DNA of 64,000 nucleotides from Xenopus tropicalis (Eukaryota > Chordata > Amphibia > Anura > Pipidae). The notes under the pieces are model-generated. The model saw only the letters and a program-made list of their open reading frames with translations. It did not search any database and had not been told where the DNA came from. Of the stretch, positions 63,830 to 64,000 are shown piece by piece. The stretch is taken from positions 73,069,764 to 73,133,763 of the forward strand of contig NC_030683.2 of the NCBI RefSeq assembly GCF_000004195.4, written 5' to 3'. Within the stretch, counting starts at the first letter, position 1. The number at the start of each line of letters is the position of its first letter. Made by a program: the position numbers and the translations under genes.

Positions 63830-64000
63830 CAGGGCTAGGGGTTAGGCAGAAGAGGCAGCTGCCTAGGGTGCAACGATTGGGGGGTGCCAGGCAGGAGCCT
63901 CTCCTGCCTACCCCTAGCTCTTTTGTTATTGCCCCCTCCGCTTATCATTACACAGCCGGGGCAATAAATTATCGCGTCGCGGGGGAGGTTGCAGAGGCGA
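63830..64000. repeat. Partial interspersed repeat at window edge
   Basis: GGCAGCTGCCTAGGGTGCAA and TTGCCCCCTCCGC resemble the 24.8-kb repeat. It is cut by the window end. Confidence 0.35.

Overview
The window is vertebrate genomic DNA, most likely from a clawed frog (Xenopus). Two large split genes with GT-AG introns encode proteins close to mammalian NFRKB and PRDM10. The repeat load looks frog-like: CR1 LINE 3' ends made of repeated ATGTTACT-like units, many small TTAA- and TTA-flanked foldback elements, hAT-like elements and Penelope-like retroelements. I cannot tell X. laevis from X. tropicalis by eye.

Layout: (1) 1-15.4 kb holds the 5' half of NFRKB on the minus strand. It has 14 coding exons for residues 1-524 of a protein of about 1,300 aa; the 3' half lies beyond position 1. 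A CRE-bearing promoter candidate sits near 15.0-15.4 kb. (2) 15.4-17.6 kb holds degraded retroelement-like sequence and a CR1 fragment. (3) 17,560-22,574 is an inverted copy of NFRKB exons 6-13, mirroring 1,402-7,867. It has lost exon 8 and the front of exon 9 and is a pseudogene fragment. (4) 22.6-33.4 kb is intergenic, with transposon remnants and the downstream side of PRDM10. (5) 33.5-63.7 kb holds PRDM10 on the minus strand. It has 18 coding exons including the stop codon (1,036 aa in the window); the N-terminal exon(s) lie beyond 64,000. Its introns carry a Penelope-like element with inverted ends, a (TA)n tract, a foldback-flanked block of about 145-bp tandem repeats, and many miniature transposons.

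The two genes lie in the same order and orientation as in mammals (human 11q24), so this is a conserved neighbourhood. NFRKB is a metazoan subunit of the INO80 chromatin-remodelling complex, and PRDM10 is a PR-domain zinc-finger transcription factor. They act separately and nothing here suggests a joint pathway. The most notable structure is the inverted repeat around the NFRKB promoter and first exons. Its arms differ by a CR1 insertion (left) and a 630-bp deletion (right), so they look like true paralogous arms. They could support inversion of the 9.7-kb spacer or formation of a long hairpin RNA. Exon boundaries were read by hand from splice sites, frame continuity and similarity to the known proteins; no alignments or searches were run.
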